Positions 1 through 11,496 of a stretch of 64,000 bases of DNA are shown piece by piece. Positions within the stretch are counted from its first letter, which is position 1. Every line of letters starts with the position of its first letter. The translations under genes were made by a program, and so were the position numbers. The stretch is from Gnetum montanum (lineage: Eukaryota > Streptophyta > Gnetopsida > Gnetales > Gnetaceae): contig MNCI01028261.1 in assembly GCA_015680685.1 (NCBI GenBank), forward strand, positions 67,085 through 131,084, written 5' to 3'. The notes beneath the pieces were generated by a model that was given only the letters and a program-made list of their open reading frames with translations, was not told the DNA's origin and searched no databases.

Positions 1-494
1 AATCATGGAAGATGGAGATGATGGTAAAATCCATAGGAACAAAAACCTAAAAATAAGTAGTACCAACAATAGCCATAGGTAGAGATACAAGTAAATATAA
101 TGTAGATATCAAAATAAATGAGCACACATAATGGTGATGCATGCATAGGCAAATGCAATGGTGGAGGTAGAGATAGACATGGCAAATATATTGATGGAGG
201 CAAAGGCATATGCTCTAGAGATACTGGTAGAGGCGATGGAGATTCCTGAATAGGTAGAGATAAAGAAGACCTCAAGCTAAAATTAGTTATGGAAGATAGC
301 CAAACATGAGTGTAGGTATGGTTGATACCTCAATTTTATAGGGGACATGATGGAAATATCAACCATAAAGCAAGCATCATATTGTATAGAATTTGAGTGC
401 TAAAATACTTCTATAGTTTTTATCTCTCTATTGTTAGTTTTATAAAAGCAAGATACAAATTTAGTTATTATAATTTTTAATTTTTTCTAAAATA
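1..494. other. AT-rich DNA, no gene seen
   Basis: Low-complexity AT-rich sequence with a purine-rich patch near 1-280 made of short 'gatgga/ggtagaga' repeats. The open frame there on the minus strand is a Pro/Leu/Ser-rich by-product of that composition. I see no domain or RNA gene. Confidence 0.6.
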
Positions 495-560
495 TTGCAT
501 AATGCTACCCAATAGAATTGAACCTACGTTCCTTGGTCTAGCTATAACATAAAACACATT
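495..560 (-). repeat. tRNA-derived SINE-like fragment
   Basis: Read on the minus strand this contains a near-perfect RNA polymerase III B box (aggttcaattc) preceded by a decayed A-box region (ttatagctagacc). It matches the better-preserved copies at 898-970 and 1031-1174, including the tail after the B box. It is a fragment, not a functional tRNA: the stem pairing is not maintained. Confidence 0.5.
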
Positions 561-654
561 GTTTTCTAAATTAAGATTTTTCTAGTTTGATATGAACATT
601 AGACCTTGCTATTTTTGTCTAGTAATTTATATAATATTTCCTATTCTAATTTAT

Positions 655-735
655 CTAATGAGATGTTAGCCTAGAAGTAAGGGTTTACTAAGTAGAATCA
701 AACCTATGATGTTTATATAACACATTATTTTCTAA
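655..735. repeat. SINE-like fragment, mixed orientation
   Basis: The plus strand shows an A-box-like stretch (gatgttagcctagaagtaag) like the copy at 1031. The following 'agtagaatcaaacctatgatg' is a B box in the opposite orientation. It shares its right flank (ataacacattattttctaa) with the copy ending near 575. It looks like a rearranged junction of two copies. Confidence 0.4.
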
Positions 736-897
736 GGAACACTACATAATATTATATTCTTATTTAAATTTATCTACTATGTGAATTTCCATAATATAAT
801 AGTAGATAAAATATTAAAAATAATGCTTTAGCAAAAGGGATTACCATAGACATACATTATTGATTTGTCAACATGGTTGAATTTTTTTAAATTTATA

Positions 898-970
898 TCT
901 CAATATTATCTAGTAGAATCAAAACTATAATCTTGGGTCTACAACATTTACCACTATGCTAACACCATGT
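898..970 (-). repeat. tRNA-derived SINE-like copy
   Basis: On the minus strand it begins ggtgttagcatagtggtaaa (A box: ttagcatagtgg), followed ~30 nt later by a B-box-like tagttttgattcta and then ctagataata, which matches the 3' part of the copy at 1031-1174. Box spacing is tRNA-like. The anticodon region and stems are not conserved, so this is a SINE head rather than a tRNA gene. Confidence 0.55.
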
Positions 971-1030
971 CTTTGCATCCATATGCATGTCATTAACATG
1001 TAACTAAGAATATTCAATGATCTCTATTTC

Positions 1031-1174
1031 TAACAATGAGATGTTAGCTTAGTGGTAAGACTCTTGATTTGAAAGCAGTAGGTAATAGATTTAATTTTAT
1101 TAGATAATGCTAAGTTACAAAGTTCTAACTAAACTATATATCTTAGGGTGTACCTATATTATAATTATTTCATG
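1031..1174 (+). repeat. tRNA-derived SINE-like copy, longest
   Basis: Starts taacaatgagatgttagctt. It has a good A box (tagcttagtggtaaga), a weak B-box region (agatttaatttta), then a non-tRNA body ending ttagggtgtacctatattat. The same order of blocks is found on the minus strand at 11359-11496, which defines a ~140-bp dispersed unit. Copies are old, roughly 70-80% alike by eye. No poly-A or target duplication is clear. Confidence 0.6.
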
Positions 1175-1194
1175 ATTCTAGCATCCAATAATCT

Positions 1195-1570
1195 CTACCT
1201 CTAATGAGAATCACATCTTTGCTGAACTCATAACACATGCACGCACACATGGTTGATTAATCAACAAGCATAGATCATTAGTGTGATGGTAAGAAGCTGA
1301 TTAATCCTAGTTCTAATACATGGTTCTCTACCTATAATGATAATAAAATCTTTACCAAATCCATGACAAGTGCACCCACACATAATTAATTTATCAATAA
1401 ACATAGATCATCAGTGTGATGGTAATAGGATGACTAACCCTTTTTTATGAAACATAGGTCTTTGCTTCTAATGAGAATCATACCTTTTCCAAACTTGTAA
1501 CATGTGCACCCACACATGGTTGATTTATCAGTAGGCACAGATCATCAATTTGATCATAATAGGGTTAGGA
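1195..1570 (+). repeat. ~130-bp tandem repeat, left part
   Basis: Three units with the landmark 'cacacatggttgatt' at about 1247, 1377 and 1511. Each unit reads roughly: ctctacctctaatgagaatc ... acatggttgattcatcaa ... gatcatcagtgtgatggtaa. The same units continue at 5323 after the LTR element, so this was one array before insertion. Most units carry 'gtgtgatggtaag', which is A-box-like, so a link to the nearby SINE family is possible but weak. Confidence 0.8.
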
Positions 1571-2428
1571 ACTTAATGTGGACATCACCTACAATAGTGT
1601 GTTATCTATTCAACGATTGTATCTTTTCCTTAAGTTTTGGTTATGTTCAAGCCTATTATAATGAGTTTAAAAGGCTTATGGATCAATGGGGACTTTTTTG
1701 AAGGTATTCGATCTCCAAATTTAAAAATAAGCATCTTTATTTTTTATCTTGGTGGAATAGACATTTACTCTAAAGAATAGACATGTACTTTGCAATATAG
1801 ATGTTTACTCTAGTAGAAAAGACATCTTGTCTAGGTAGTAGACATCTACTTCTGCTTCTAGAAGTCTTCTATTTCAAGGCTAGCTTCAAGAAAGACATCT
1901 TCTACACCTAAAAGATGTCTACTTTGAAGAAATTTGCACTTGATAAAGATATCATCTTGTCTTCAAAGACATTCTATATAGATTTCAACAAACTACAAAC
2001 TAAACTGAAAGTTCATTTGGAAAGCTATATGAAGGCATCAAGACCTAAGCTTAATGATAGAGATGAGATAAAATATCTCCCAAAGCGTAGGTGAAGAAAA
2101 TCCTCTAAAGTACCTCTAGAGAAAGAGGTAGAAATTAGCTTGAGATAAAAGAGTTAAACTCTTTTTACACACTATCTTTTGTAAGCCATTTGGCCATTAT
2201 GTGAAGAAAATGAAAGAGTCATTCTCATTTGGCTTGCATCTTGTGTCAAAGAAGTGTGATTGTGAGAGGATCTTGAGTGTGATGTATTCTTGGAGTATTT
2301 CCTTCCAAAAATTTTAATATGATAATTTCAAGCAAAAATAAAGAGATTTATTTCTTTTCTTATTTTCAATTAGGGAAATTTTGTAGGATTTGACATCAAA
2401 TCAAGTGGCTGATACTAGTTCCTCATCA
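1571..2428 (+). repeat. Element 1, 5' LTR
   Basis: Aligns along its whole length with 4486-5322. Shared blocks include 'aagcatctttattttt', 'gacatcttgtct', 'acacctaaaagatgt' and 'aaataaagag'. Ends ...cctcatca just before the primer site. The expected TG start has decayed to 'ac'. An internal motif 'tagacatctactct' is repeated several times within each LTR. Confidence 0.8.
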
Positions 2429-2431
2429 AAT

Positions 2432-2449
2432 TGGTATTAGACCCAAGGT
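2432..2449 (+). promoter_or_regulatory. Element 1 primer-binding site
   Basis: tggtattagacccaaggt, three bases after the LTR end. It resembles the plant initiator-Met primer site (TGGTATCAGAGCC...). Used by the family to prime minus-strand DNA synthesis. Confidence 0.7.
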
Positions 2450-3446
2450 TTGAAGATAATATAATTAAGTTGGAAAATCCTCTACATCACCACATAAGGA
2501 ATTCACTCATCTCTAGTGCTATTTTTATTTTTAAAATTAATCAATGTATTTTCCATACTCAATTAGGTTTTTATAAAACTTATTTTGGTCCATTTGAGTA
2601 ATCAATTGTATTAGGTATTGAAAATTCTTATTATTTGACATACCCATTAGCTTTAAAGAGCTAGGATTTGTAAGAATTGTAAAAATCACATTTTTCATAT
2701 ATCTTGTTGGATTTACTTAGGTACTCCAAAAATTATTTGTGCATATTCTTAATTGCTTTTAAATTTCTTATGGGTAACTGGAAATTAGGTTTAGATTTAT
2801 GAAATTAGTTGTGGGTGTTTTGTGTTTGGTAATCATGACTTGAAAAGGATTTGTGGAATTTGTGTTTTGTACTCATAACTTGAAGAAGAGTTGTGGGTAT
2901 TATCATTCTTGTTGTTGATTTGGATTACATTGTAATTTCAAGTATGATACCTAAGTCTCTTAGTGTAAAGTAGCTTAGGAAAAATATGAAAGAAATGAAG
3001 GATGATTTGTTGAGTCTTTTAAATAGAATTAAGAGAATATATTCTAGTCATCAAGGAAGGGAGATAAAGGATCTAATGAAGTAGTGGTCAATGAGAAAAT
3101 GAGTTTTTAAGCATATCTTATTGGGTAAAGGAGTGCTCAATACTTAATAGTTTCAATGTAGGAAAATAAAAGTATCATCAAAAAGATAAAAAGGTCTTTA
3201 AAATCCAAGATGGTGTACACTACTAATCAACAAGAGTTCCTATGTCAAAAATCATAAAGGGTAAAAGATCAAATCCAAAGAAGTAACAAAGATAAATGGA
3301 CTTATTCAAGTAATATCAAAGGCATCACTAGAAGTCATGATACTAATTCTTTTTGCAATTGTTCTATATCTTGTGGCAAGGAAAAGAAGATTGTAAGCCA
3401 AGTTGAGATTATCCCATGGGAGATGGGTAATTCTTCTAGCTAAGGT

Positions 3447-3760
3447 ATGTTGAAGAATGATTGTTTTGATGCTATTTTTGATGATTTTGATGTTGAAACC
3501 ATGGTGGTTTATTTAACTTTTAATTTGGTAGCTTCAAAGTAGGATGAAGAAGCTATTGGTGATTCCTTTGAAGAGGAGGAAACATTTGATTTGAGGATCT
3601 TGAATTATTAAATTTTGATGATGATGGACAAGCACATGTGGAAGATGAATTTGAATCAAGGTTGGATGGAAGAAGCCATCAAGAGATAAGTGAATATGAG
3701 CTTTACCTCATTGATGGTAGCAATTTCTCTAATGTTGAAGCTATTATGAGTGTTTTCTAG
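3447..3760 (+). pseudogene. Acidic ORF relic in element 1
   Basis: An open frame starting MLKNDCFDAIFDDFDVE runs with one TAG, then a TAA and one frame shift, through a strongly acidic stretch (EEEETFDL, NFDDDGQAHVEDEFES) to a stop at 3758-3760. About 105 codons remain. The composition (Asp/Glu-rich, few basic residues) is not that of a gag nucleocapsid or a pol enzyme and I do not recognise the family. The ORF ends inside the left arm of the long inverted repeat described next. It could be the degraded end of a gag-like protein, but nothing in the sequence proves that. Confidence 0.35.
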
Positions 3761-4190
3761 GCTTTCATTTTAGTTTAATAGTGGTTGATTTAGTTGTAAT
3801 AATGTGTATCATAATCATTGTGATGATTGTGATAATATTAAGAGTCATGTTATCAATGATAAAAGCAATGTGACATTTGATGCCATTGTCAATAAGAGAA
3901 AGGAATTATGATAACATGAACAAATACCTTAGCATAATTATCCCACATGATTAAACACCTTACCATAATTAGTATTGCTATTACTAACAAGGGAATCAAA
4001 AATCACATTTCTTTCATCATCGATAACATGACTCTTAGTTTTGTCACAATCATCATAATGATGATGATACACATCATTATAATAAAATAAACCACTATCA
4101 AGCTAAAATGAAATACTACCAACCATCATACTAGTTTCAACATAAGAGACATTACTAGCATCAATAATGTAAAGCTAACACTTACTTACC
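3690..4190. repeat. Long imperfect inverted repeat in element 1
   Basis: The left arm (~3690-3905) and the reverse complement of the right arm (~3977-4190) share blocks such as 'tttcattttag', 'atagtggtt', 'atgtgtatcat' and 'aagagtcatgttatc'. The loop is ~70 bp and contains the direct pair 'taccttagcataatta' / 'caccttaccataatta'. Arms of ~200 bp could fold into a long RNA hairpin. Confidence 0.7.
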
Positions 4191-4485
4191 TTAAGATGAA
4201 AGTGTGGTGGAGCCTTTACAAGAAAAAGTTAAGTTTATTATTCTCATGTAACTTCTTATTGTGATGTAAGCATAAACTTATGCTAAGGTGTGTATGTCTG
4301 TCATGATACATTGTGTTCTATCTATGTATAATAAGTGTTGGATGATGAAGAGAAAATGTTATGAGCTCTAACCATTCCAAGTGTGTTATTATTTTATTGT
4401 GTTATATCCTATGTCAAGGAGCATTGGCCATCCCAAGTGAATACATCTTTCGTATGGGAATCAAGATTATTTTTAAGGGGCAAGT

Positions 4486-5322
4486 TGCTAATGGGGATAC
4501 CACCTAGCATAATGTGTCTTTTCCTTAGTTTTGTCATGTTTTAGATAGGTTTGAGCCTATTTTGATGAGTTTATAAGATTTTGGGATCAATAGAAACTTG
4601 TTTGATGGTATTCAAATGTTCTAGAACTCAAACTAAGCATCTTTATTTTTTCCTCTAGTAGAATAGAAGTCTCCTCTAGATAATAGACATCTACTCTATA
4701 AGAAAAGACATCTTGTCTGGATAATAATTGTTTGCTCCTACTTATAGACATCTTCTATGTTAAGGCCAGCTTCCAAAAAGATGTCTTCTACACCTAAAAG
4801 ATGTTTACTCTAGACATCTATGCATTCAAGAAGGATGTAATCTTCTCTTTAAATATGACTTGTATGGATTCCAATAGTATCCAAATTACATTATAATATG
4901 GAGAAAAAATAAAGGGGTACATGTAAAGCTATAAAAAAGATATAAAAGCCTAAGATTAAGGGTGGAGTTGAGAGGAAATGTTCCCCAAGAGTGAGGTGAA
5001 GAGAAGACTTCAAAGTACCTCCAGAGAAAGAGATAGAGATTGGTTTGATAGAGAAAAGTTGAGTTCTTAAGCGTTCTTGTTTGTATGACATTTGATCATT
5101 ATTTGAAGAGAGTCATTCTTGTTTGGCTTACATCTTCTATGAGAGGAGTGTGATTATGAGAGGTTCTTAAGTGTTGTCTATCCTTGGATTATTTGCTTCC
5201 ATCATTTGTAATAGGATATTCTTAAGAAAAAATAAAGAGTTATGTTTCTTTTTATATTTTCAATTATGGAAATTTTGTATGATTTGACTTCAAATTAAGT
5301 TTTTGAGACTAGGTCCTTATCA
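4486..5322 (+). repeat. Element 1, 3' LTR
   Basis: Starts tgctaatggggatacc directly after the polypurine tract ttttaaggggcaag (4471-4484), ends ...ccttatca. It is ~20 bp shorter than the 5' LTR through small indels. Confidence 0.8.
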
Positions 5323-6135
5323 TAACCCTAGTTTTGAGACTTGGGATCTTTACTTCTAATAAGAATCAAACCTTTTCCAAAGCCATGATAATTGCACCCC
5401 ACACATGATTGATTCTTCAACATGTATAAATCTTCAATGTGATGGTAATAGGAAGACTAATCTTAGCCCTAGGACTTGGATCTCTACTATTAATAAGAAT
5501 TAAGACTTTATCAAACCCATGACAAGTGCATCCACACATGGTTAATTCATCTATAAGAATAAATCATCAATGTGATGGTAATGGAATGACTAACCCTTGT
5601 TCTAGGACTTTGGTCTATGCTTCTAATAAGAATCACATCTTTTTCAAATCCACACATGGTTGACTCATCAATAGATATGGATTATTAGTATGATAATAAG
5701 AAGATGATTAATCCTAGTTTTAGGACCTATGTCTCTACTTCTAATGAGAATCTTCTCTTTGTCAAACCCATGATAAATGTACCTACACATGGTTGATTTG
5801 TCAATAGGGATGGGTCATCAATGTGATAATAAGATGTAGGCTAATCCTAGTTTTGGGACCTAGGTCTTTACTTCTAATGAGAATCATACCTTTATCGAAT
5901 CCATGGTAAGTGCATCTACACATGGTTGATTCATCAACATGCATAGATCATTTGTGTGATGGTAAGATGGTGAATGTAAGACCTGGGTCTCTACTTTTAA
6001 TGAGAATCAAATTGTTTCCAAATCCTGAACATGTGCATCCAAACATGGTTGATTCATTAATAGAAATAGGATGACTAACCCTAGTTCTAGGATGTAGGTC
6101 TCTACTAATGAGAATCTTCCCTTTGTCGAACCCTG
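5323..6135 (+). repeat. ~130-bp tandem repeat, right part
   Basis: Continuation of the array interrupted at 1570. The 'acatggttgatt' landmark recurs near 5399, 5532, 5651, 5785, 5917 and 6042, a period of 119-134 bp. Units are diverged, with point changes and small indels, and the last one fades near 6135. No coding potential. Confidence 0.8.
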
Positions 6136-7479
6136 AAAATTACACCCAGCCATGGACAAATCTAATTTAATGTATTTGAATCAAATTTATACTAAACCTC
6201 ATAATTACCAAAGTGTTTAACTATGTTACAAGCTTAAAAGATGGGAATCATAAATTCTTTATCATAATTTTTTTATTAATTACTAAATGAAAAAATACAT
6301 ATATAAATATATAGGGGATTATTTTGAAGAATAACTATTTTTCAATAATATATAATCTACACTTCTCAATTAATGCATGCCCTATTTCACATGTTCTTAA
6401 AATGAATATGAAATTCATTAAATATAATAGGATCCATAGGTAAAATGGAGTTCTAATAAGTTACAACATATTTTCCTCATTCAAGACTACCTTTGGTGGA
6501 ATGTCCTACCAAAAATAACACGTTTACTTCTTAAAAATTCAACCATAAAACCCTAGATGACTAGAACTTGCAACATTCAATCACTAAAATGATAGAAAAT
6601 AGGAGGTGAGAAACTAGGTTAAGTTAAACAAAACTAACTAAAATAGAGAATATTTTTGCATGACTATATTGTCACTTTACTAAAGCATCACAAGTTACTG
6701 GTATCTCAGTATTCGATATTTTTCTTATCATTGGAAGAGATAAAAGGAAGTTCTAGATAGCATCATCATGAACCCATCAACTTCAAGTTATTTATTTACA
6801 TTTCCTAGTACACTTTCCTCAATTTATCTTAGTTGTTATAATTTATAGTCTAAAAATACTACTAATACATGCTTCAGAATTCATTTGTACTTTTCTTTTC
6901 CTTCCTAAGACATTCATGCCCACTAGATTAGAAAATATCATATCCTCTATAAGTATGAAGAAAATATAGATGGGAGCTTCAAAAGATGTGATTCTTTATA
7001 TAAGTTCATCATCACTTGCACATCCACAAAATGATGTCATTTAGTTAAGTTCATAAAATACCTCTATGAAGAGGTATATCTTTGTGTACACTCATTTAAT
7101 ACTATTATGATTTTATAGAACTCAATCATTCCTTACATAATTTTAAAATAAAATTTCTAATTTTTACAAACATTAACCTTATTTTACATTACCTTTCATA
7201 CAACATATTTTTATAACCTAATGCCATCGAATATATGTTCATAATCTATTACCTTAAATAATCACTACTTAATTACACCTTTTGTACACATAAAATTCAA
7301 TGAATATTTCTAAAAATGTTAAAATATTTAGGCATCTATACAACATAAATTTTATAGATCTTTTAAAATTATATTCATAACTGAAAACTATATCACAAAT
7401 TAATGCATATAATTTAATAAACTTCATTGTAATAAAAATTCATAATCATTTATGTCAAATAAATAATAAAATATTCTTA
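6136..7479. other. AT-rich stretch, nothing recognised
   Basis: Very AT-rich with A/T homopolymer runs. No ORF longer than ~60 codons, no repeat unit and no RNA signature that I can support. Confidence 0.6.
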
Positions 7480-8680
7480 TCATGTAGGAAATAAAAGCAT
7501 AGGTAATTATACAGGTTGCTTAGCAATGCATGATGTAAACTAGTAATAGGTGGACAATGAAAAGCATTTAAATAATGGAGAATTATTGAACATGCATTAC
7601 ATGTAATAGATGTAACATGAAAAGAATTTAGATAATGTAGGTTTCTCAATTGTGTAGGATTCATAGGTGATGTAGAATTTATAACCACTGGAATAATGAA
7701 GGTTGATGTCTATGTGTGATTTGTTATAGGACACAAGAAATAACTATTGAAATCACTATGTTATGTAAAACAAGAGTATTATACATTGATATTCATCAAG
7801 TTACTCAATTATACATGCTTCATTAAGTTTCTTTGTCATTCATACAAATGGTTCCTCAAAAGTACATGGTTTATAATTAGTGATTTCATAGACAATCATC
7901 TTTTGTATGATGCTAGGATGTTGATGATAAGTATGTTTCATTAACATAAACTAATGATCATATTTAGGTTGCTAGGTTGTGCATGATTCATACACAGTGC
8001 TCATTGATCATGTGCTTTTATAAAAAAAAAACAAAAAGAGTAATCCTTTGAAGGTTGCTCTACCATGCATGACTCATATATGTCAATTAGAAAAACATAT
8101 GATGTTCTTTATGTTGCTTGAAGATTCATGATTCCAACATAATTCTTACTACTTATGTAACATCTTTATTATAAATAGGAGGCCTATGAAGGATTCTTGA
8201 TTGTGCATGATTCATACATGTTGATTAGAAAAACATATGATTTTATTTATGTTTCTCAATCACTTTTGATTCACACATGGTGCTCAATGGTTAATTGATC
8301 TCCAAATTATAAACAAGAAGATTGTGAAGGTTTCTTGGTTGTGCATTATTTATATATGTTGATTAGAAAAACATATGATCATTATTTTGCTCAAAGATTT
8401 ATGATTCTGACATGATTCTTGCTACTTATGTGATATCTGAACTACAAATAGGAGGTCTATGGAGGATGCTCAATCATGCATGATTCATATATGTAGACTA
8501 GAAAAACATATGATGTTTTTTATGTTTCTTGACTATTCATGATTCATACAAAATTCTTGATGGTTATTTGATCTTTGAATTATAAATAAAAATATTATAT
8601 AGGTTTCTTGGTTGTGCATGATTCATATACATTGATTTAAGAAAACTATAATGTTTTTTTATGTTTATAGGAATTTCATG
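7480..8680 (+). repeat. ~137-bp tandem repeat with ~275-bp dimer structure
   Basis: The block 'gattagaaaaacatatgat' recurs near 8085, 8223, 8361, 8498 and, decayed, 8633, a spacing of 135-138 bp. Each unit also has 'ggttgtgcatgattcata'. Alternate units resemble each other more than their neighbours: those ending in 'aataggagg' (near 8178 and 8450) versus those with 'ggtgctcaatggttaattgatc' / 'ttcttgatggttatttgatc'. This gives a ~275-bp higher-order period. From 7480 to 8040 only degenerate units are visible. Confidence 0.75.
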
Positions 8681-9479
8681 AGACATATGAAACATTGGTG
8701 TAATAAAAATATTAATTACATATATTCATTATCCATTCATGATTTATATTTAAAATTAATATTAAATACCACTAAATCATGCTCAACCATGCTTGTCTCT
8801 TAATTAATAATAAAAAAAGAAAACTAGTACACTTATGTAGGTTTATGTGACATTAATTTTATTCCATAATAAATGGATCATATGTTCATATGATGTGAGA
8901 TGAAATAATTATGTATGGTAGATTATTTTTTAATATTTGAATATGTTGATGTCAATTTCAATTTATTTTCTTTGATATAGGTAGGATATGGACCCATCAT
9001 CAAATGATATAAGAAGAAACATGAGTAATTATTTTAGAGAAAGGTGAGGATAAAACATGAATGTACAAAGCAAGGATTTTTTGCCTTTGGAATAATATAA
9101 AGAGTTTAAATAAAATATACTATGGTAGGTTCATGAAGAAAAAATAGAATAAAGGCAAGATGTGATTTAGAAAGCATCACAAATTTCTCTCTTATTCAAT
9201 GATCTGATAATGAGATCAATGTTTATATTGATTAAATTTATGAGAAATGAAAGGAATGTTCTCTATTTTTCAAGGATCTTCTTTCAATAATAGTATGAAG
9301 AGCATATCATATATATGATATCATAAATTCTTAATTCCTTTTCCTTTGATGGAATCTTGTGCCTAGTCTAATTAAGGTTAATATCTTGTTAGAAACTAAG
9401 TTTGTAGAACTTATCAATAGTAGACCAATGCATCCTAAATGAAATTCATTCATAGAGAAGAGACCTTAGAAAAGTAAAA
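8681..9479. other. AT-rich stretch, nothing firm
   Basis: AT-rich DNA between the tandem array and the transposase-like relic. The part after ~9300 may be the decayed 5' region of that relic, but no frame can be followed. Confidence 0.4.
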
Positions 9480-11215
9480 GGAAGACACATACTCTTCAAA
9501 ATAGTGAACCTAATAGTGGATTAACAATCAAATTAGCTAACCATCTAGATAATTTTCTGTTCTTACTATGTAGTGATTACTGTAAGAGGAACTGTAGGAA
9601 AAGTATTATAGTAGGTGATATTATGACTTTGTAAATGATATCCACAATGAGATCAAATGATCTAAAGTCATACATTATGCATGAATGTAAGTCAAATAAG
9701 TTTTCTAAAATGGAAATCATTTTGTGAAGATAATTAAATATTTCAAACTTAAGATTTATAAGAAGGCATGGCATACAATTCATGGGATTGCTAGTAGAAC
9801 TTTCTACAATCACTTATGTAATTTTAAGAAAGAACATGTAATTTTTTTGAATATGGAAACATAGGAAAGATAAATCCAAGGTCTAGTAAGATTACAATAA
9901 TAATGATTCTTGAGAAAGTTCTTGATGAGATAATTGACCAGTCACCCTTAGAATGTAGGCAGGTCATAAGAGATAGAACAGTTAAACCAATCAGAACTTT
10001 GCATATGATAATGAATTAGCATAGTTTATTGAAAAATTACATTAACCTTAGATTGGCAAATTTGGGATTGCCTCCTATTAGCAAGAGTCAGTTATTAAGT
10101 ATTTTCAACAAATATTATTCCAATGTAACTTTCAATAGAAAACATGCTTTTTCAATTTGCAAAACCTATCATACATTGGACAAAAGAAAGAAGAGCATGA
10201 AGGATCCTCTCAAATGGGATAGAATTCAAAGGGAGGTTCATAATCATTATGATTATGTAGCTATATGTAGAAAGACATATTTAGATTCATAAGGATCTTG
10301 CTACAATACAACCAAATAATTATCCAAGTATCAATTATAATAGAATGGATAAGTTTAAAGTATCATTACCAAAGCTATTAATTTTGCCTAAGGGTGTTCT
10401 TAGGGGAAAGAGGTTCAAAATCACACTCACAATAATTCTTGTTAAAGGATGTGAATATGAAGGTTTTGACCAATTCAATCCATTCTATTTTAGCATTACA
10501 TCTTTGTCAAAGTGCTTGAGGAATTTAGAGAATGATCCTATTGATAGGTATAACAACAGTATGAATATACAATTCAATTTTAGAAGATGTTCACTTATGG
10601 CTACACTACATAATCATTCTAAATTGAGTCATGGATAATAGTATTAGTTAGATGACAATCAATATAACAGTCCAAATTCTCTATTTAAGCCACCACCTAG
10701 TATACTATTTCTACAAATGGATAACTGCAAAGGAGATAATAGGAATAAATATGTTTTCCTCTATTTGTTTTTACTTACTACAAGATGAATTTTTAAAGTT
10801 ATATAGTTGAGTTTCCTTCTAGTAGGTCATACACCCAAGAATATTGATGAAAGATTCAAAATAATATTAATGGTTATGAAAAATAAGAACATAATTACTC
10901 TACCATAACTTATGAATCTGTATCAAGCTATGGATATAGATAATAGAAGCAACTACATCCTAAATTACAATGATGTTGTATACGACTTCAAGGAATACTT
11001 AGAAGGATACATATCAAATTAAGTTAACAACCTTTGTAGAACATAACATATTCATTATATTAAATTATACCTAGATAAGGGTGTTTCTATAATAATTTAG
11101 AAAAGAAATATTAGGGGAAAAACCTTGTCTAAACCATTCGAGCTATGGTAGTTCATAAATGAATATCTAAATCTTTCTATAGGTGAACCAAAAATACTAG
11201 AAATAAAATTTGAAT
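9480..11215 (+). pseudogene. DUF7869-type transposase-like gene relic
   Basis: Fragments in order match the layout I know for DUF7869 proteins, which are widespread in eukaryotes and thought to be transposase-derived. Near 9755: KKAWHTIHGIASRTFYNH (helix-turn-helix-like). At 10029-10289: LPPISKSQ...NRKHAFSICKTYHTLDK, with the two Cys-like positions partly kept. At 10345: MDKFKVSLPKL, then FDQFNPFYFSITSLSKCL. Near 10710-10790: LQMDNCKGDNRNKYVFLYLF, with the candidate catalytic Asp in DNC. Near 10815-10860: LSFLLVGHTPKNIDERFK. Stops and frame shifts throughout (for example ..LTTR*IFKVI*..) make it non-functional. No terminal inverted repeats were found. The element's mechanism is inferred, not shown. 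Confidence 0.7.
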
Positions 11216-11358
11216 AAAATAAATACATAACAATGATTACATATTGCATTAGATTCCACATATATAATTTCTTGAAGTCACTAGTGATATATAACTCAAA
11301 ATATATTTATACTGTCTTTATGTTGAGATTATATGAATTATTTATTATATATGTCAAA

Positions 11359-11496
11359 ATAATTGTAATATAGGTACACCCTAGAATATATAGCCCAATA
11401 AGAACTTTATAATTTAGCATTCTAAATCAAAAAGTAAACTACAACTTCGATGTTTCAAATCAAGAGTGTCACCACTAAGTTAGCACCTCATTGTTA
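11359..11496 (-). repeat. tRNA-derived SINE-like copy, inverted
   Basis: On the minus strand it starts taacaatgaggtgctaactt, with the A box aacttagtggtgacactcttg, then a body ending ctagggtgtacctatattac. This is block-for-block like 1031-1174 in the opposite orientation, which fixes both ends of the unit. A third, 3'-only copy (cttggggtgtactaatattac) lies near 12215-12255 on the plus strand. Confidence 0.6.

Larger units (their letters stand above)
1571..5322 (+). mobile_element. Element 1: non-autonomous LTR retrotransposon
   Basis: Two diverged direct repeats of ~840-860 bp (1571-2428 and 4486-5322) flank a ~2.06-kb interior. A primer site of initiator-Met type directly follows the left LTR and a purine tract precedes the right LTR. 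The interior holds only an acidic ORF relic and a long inverted repeat. No gag, protease, RT or integrase is recognisable, so movement would have needed proteins supplied in trans. It sits inside the ~130-bp tandem array. No exact target duplication is visible, because the left terminus has decayed. Confidence 0.8.

Noticed and set aside
3-275. 90-codon minus-strand open frame rich in Pro, Leu and Ser
   Set aside because: Arises from a purine-rich micro-repeat on the plus strand; no domain, no conserved start context.
1040-1110. Possible functional tRNA gene (A and B boxes visible)
   Set aside because: Acceptor and anticodon stems do not pair and the B box is poor; repeated copies with a common non-tRNA tail indicate a SINE.
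8040-8680. CRISPR-like array
   Set aside because: Whole ~137-bp units are repeated with no unique spacers; typical satellite in a plant genome.
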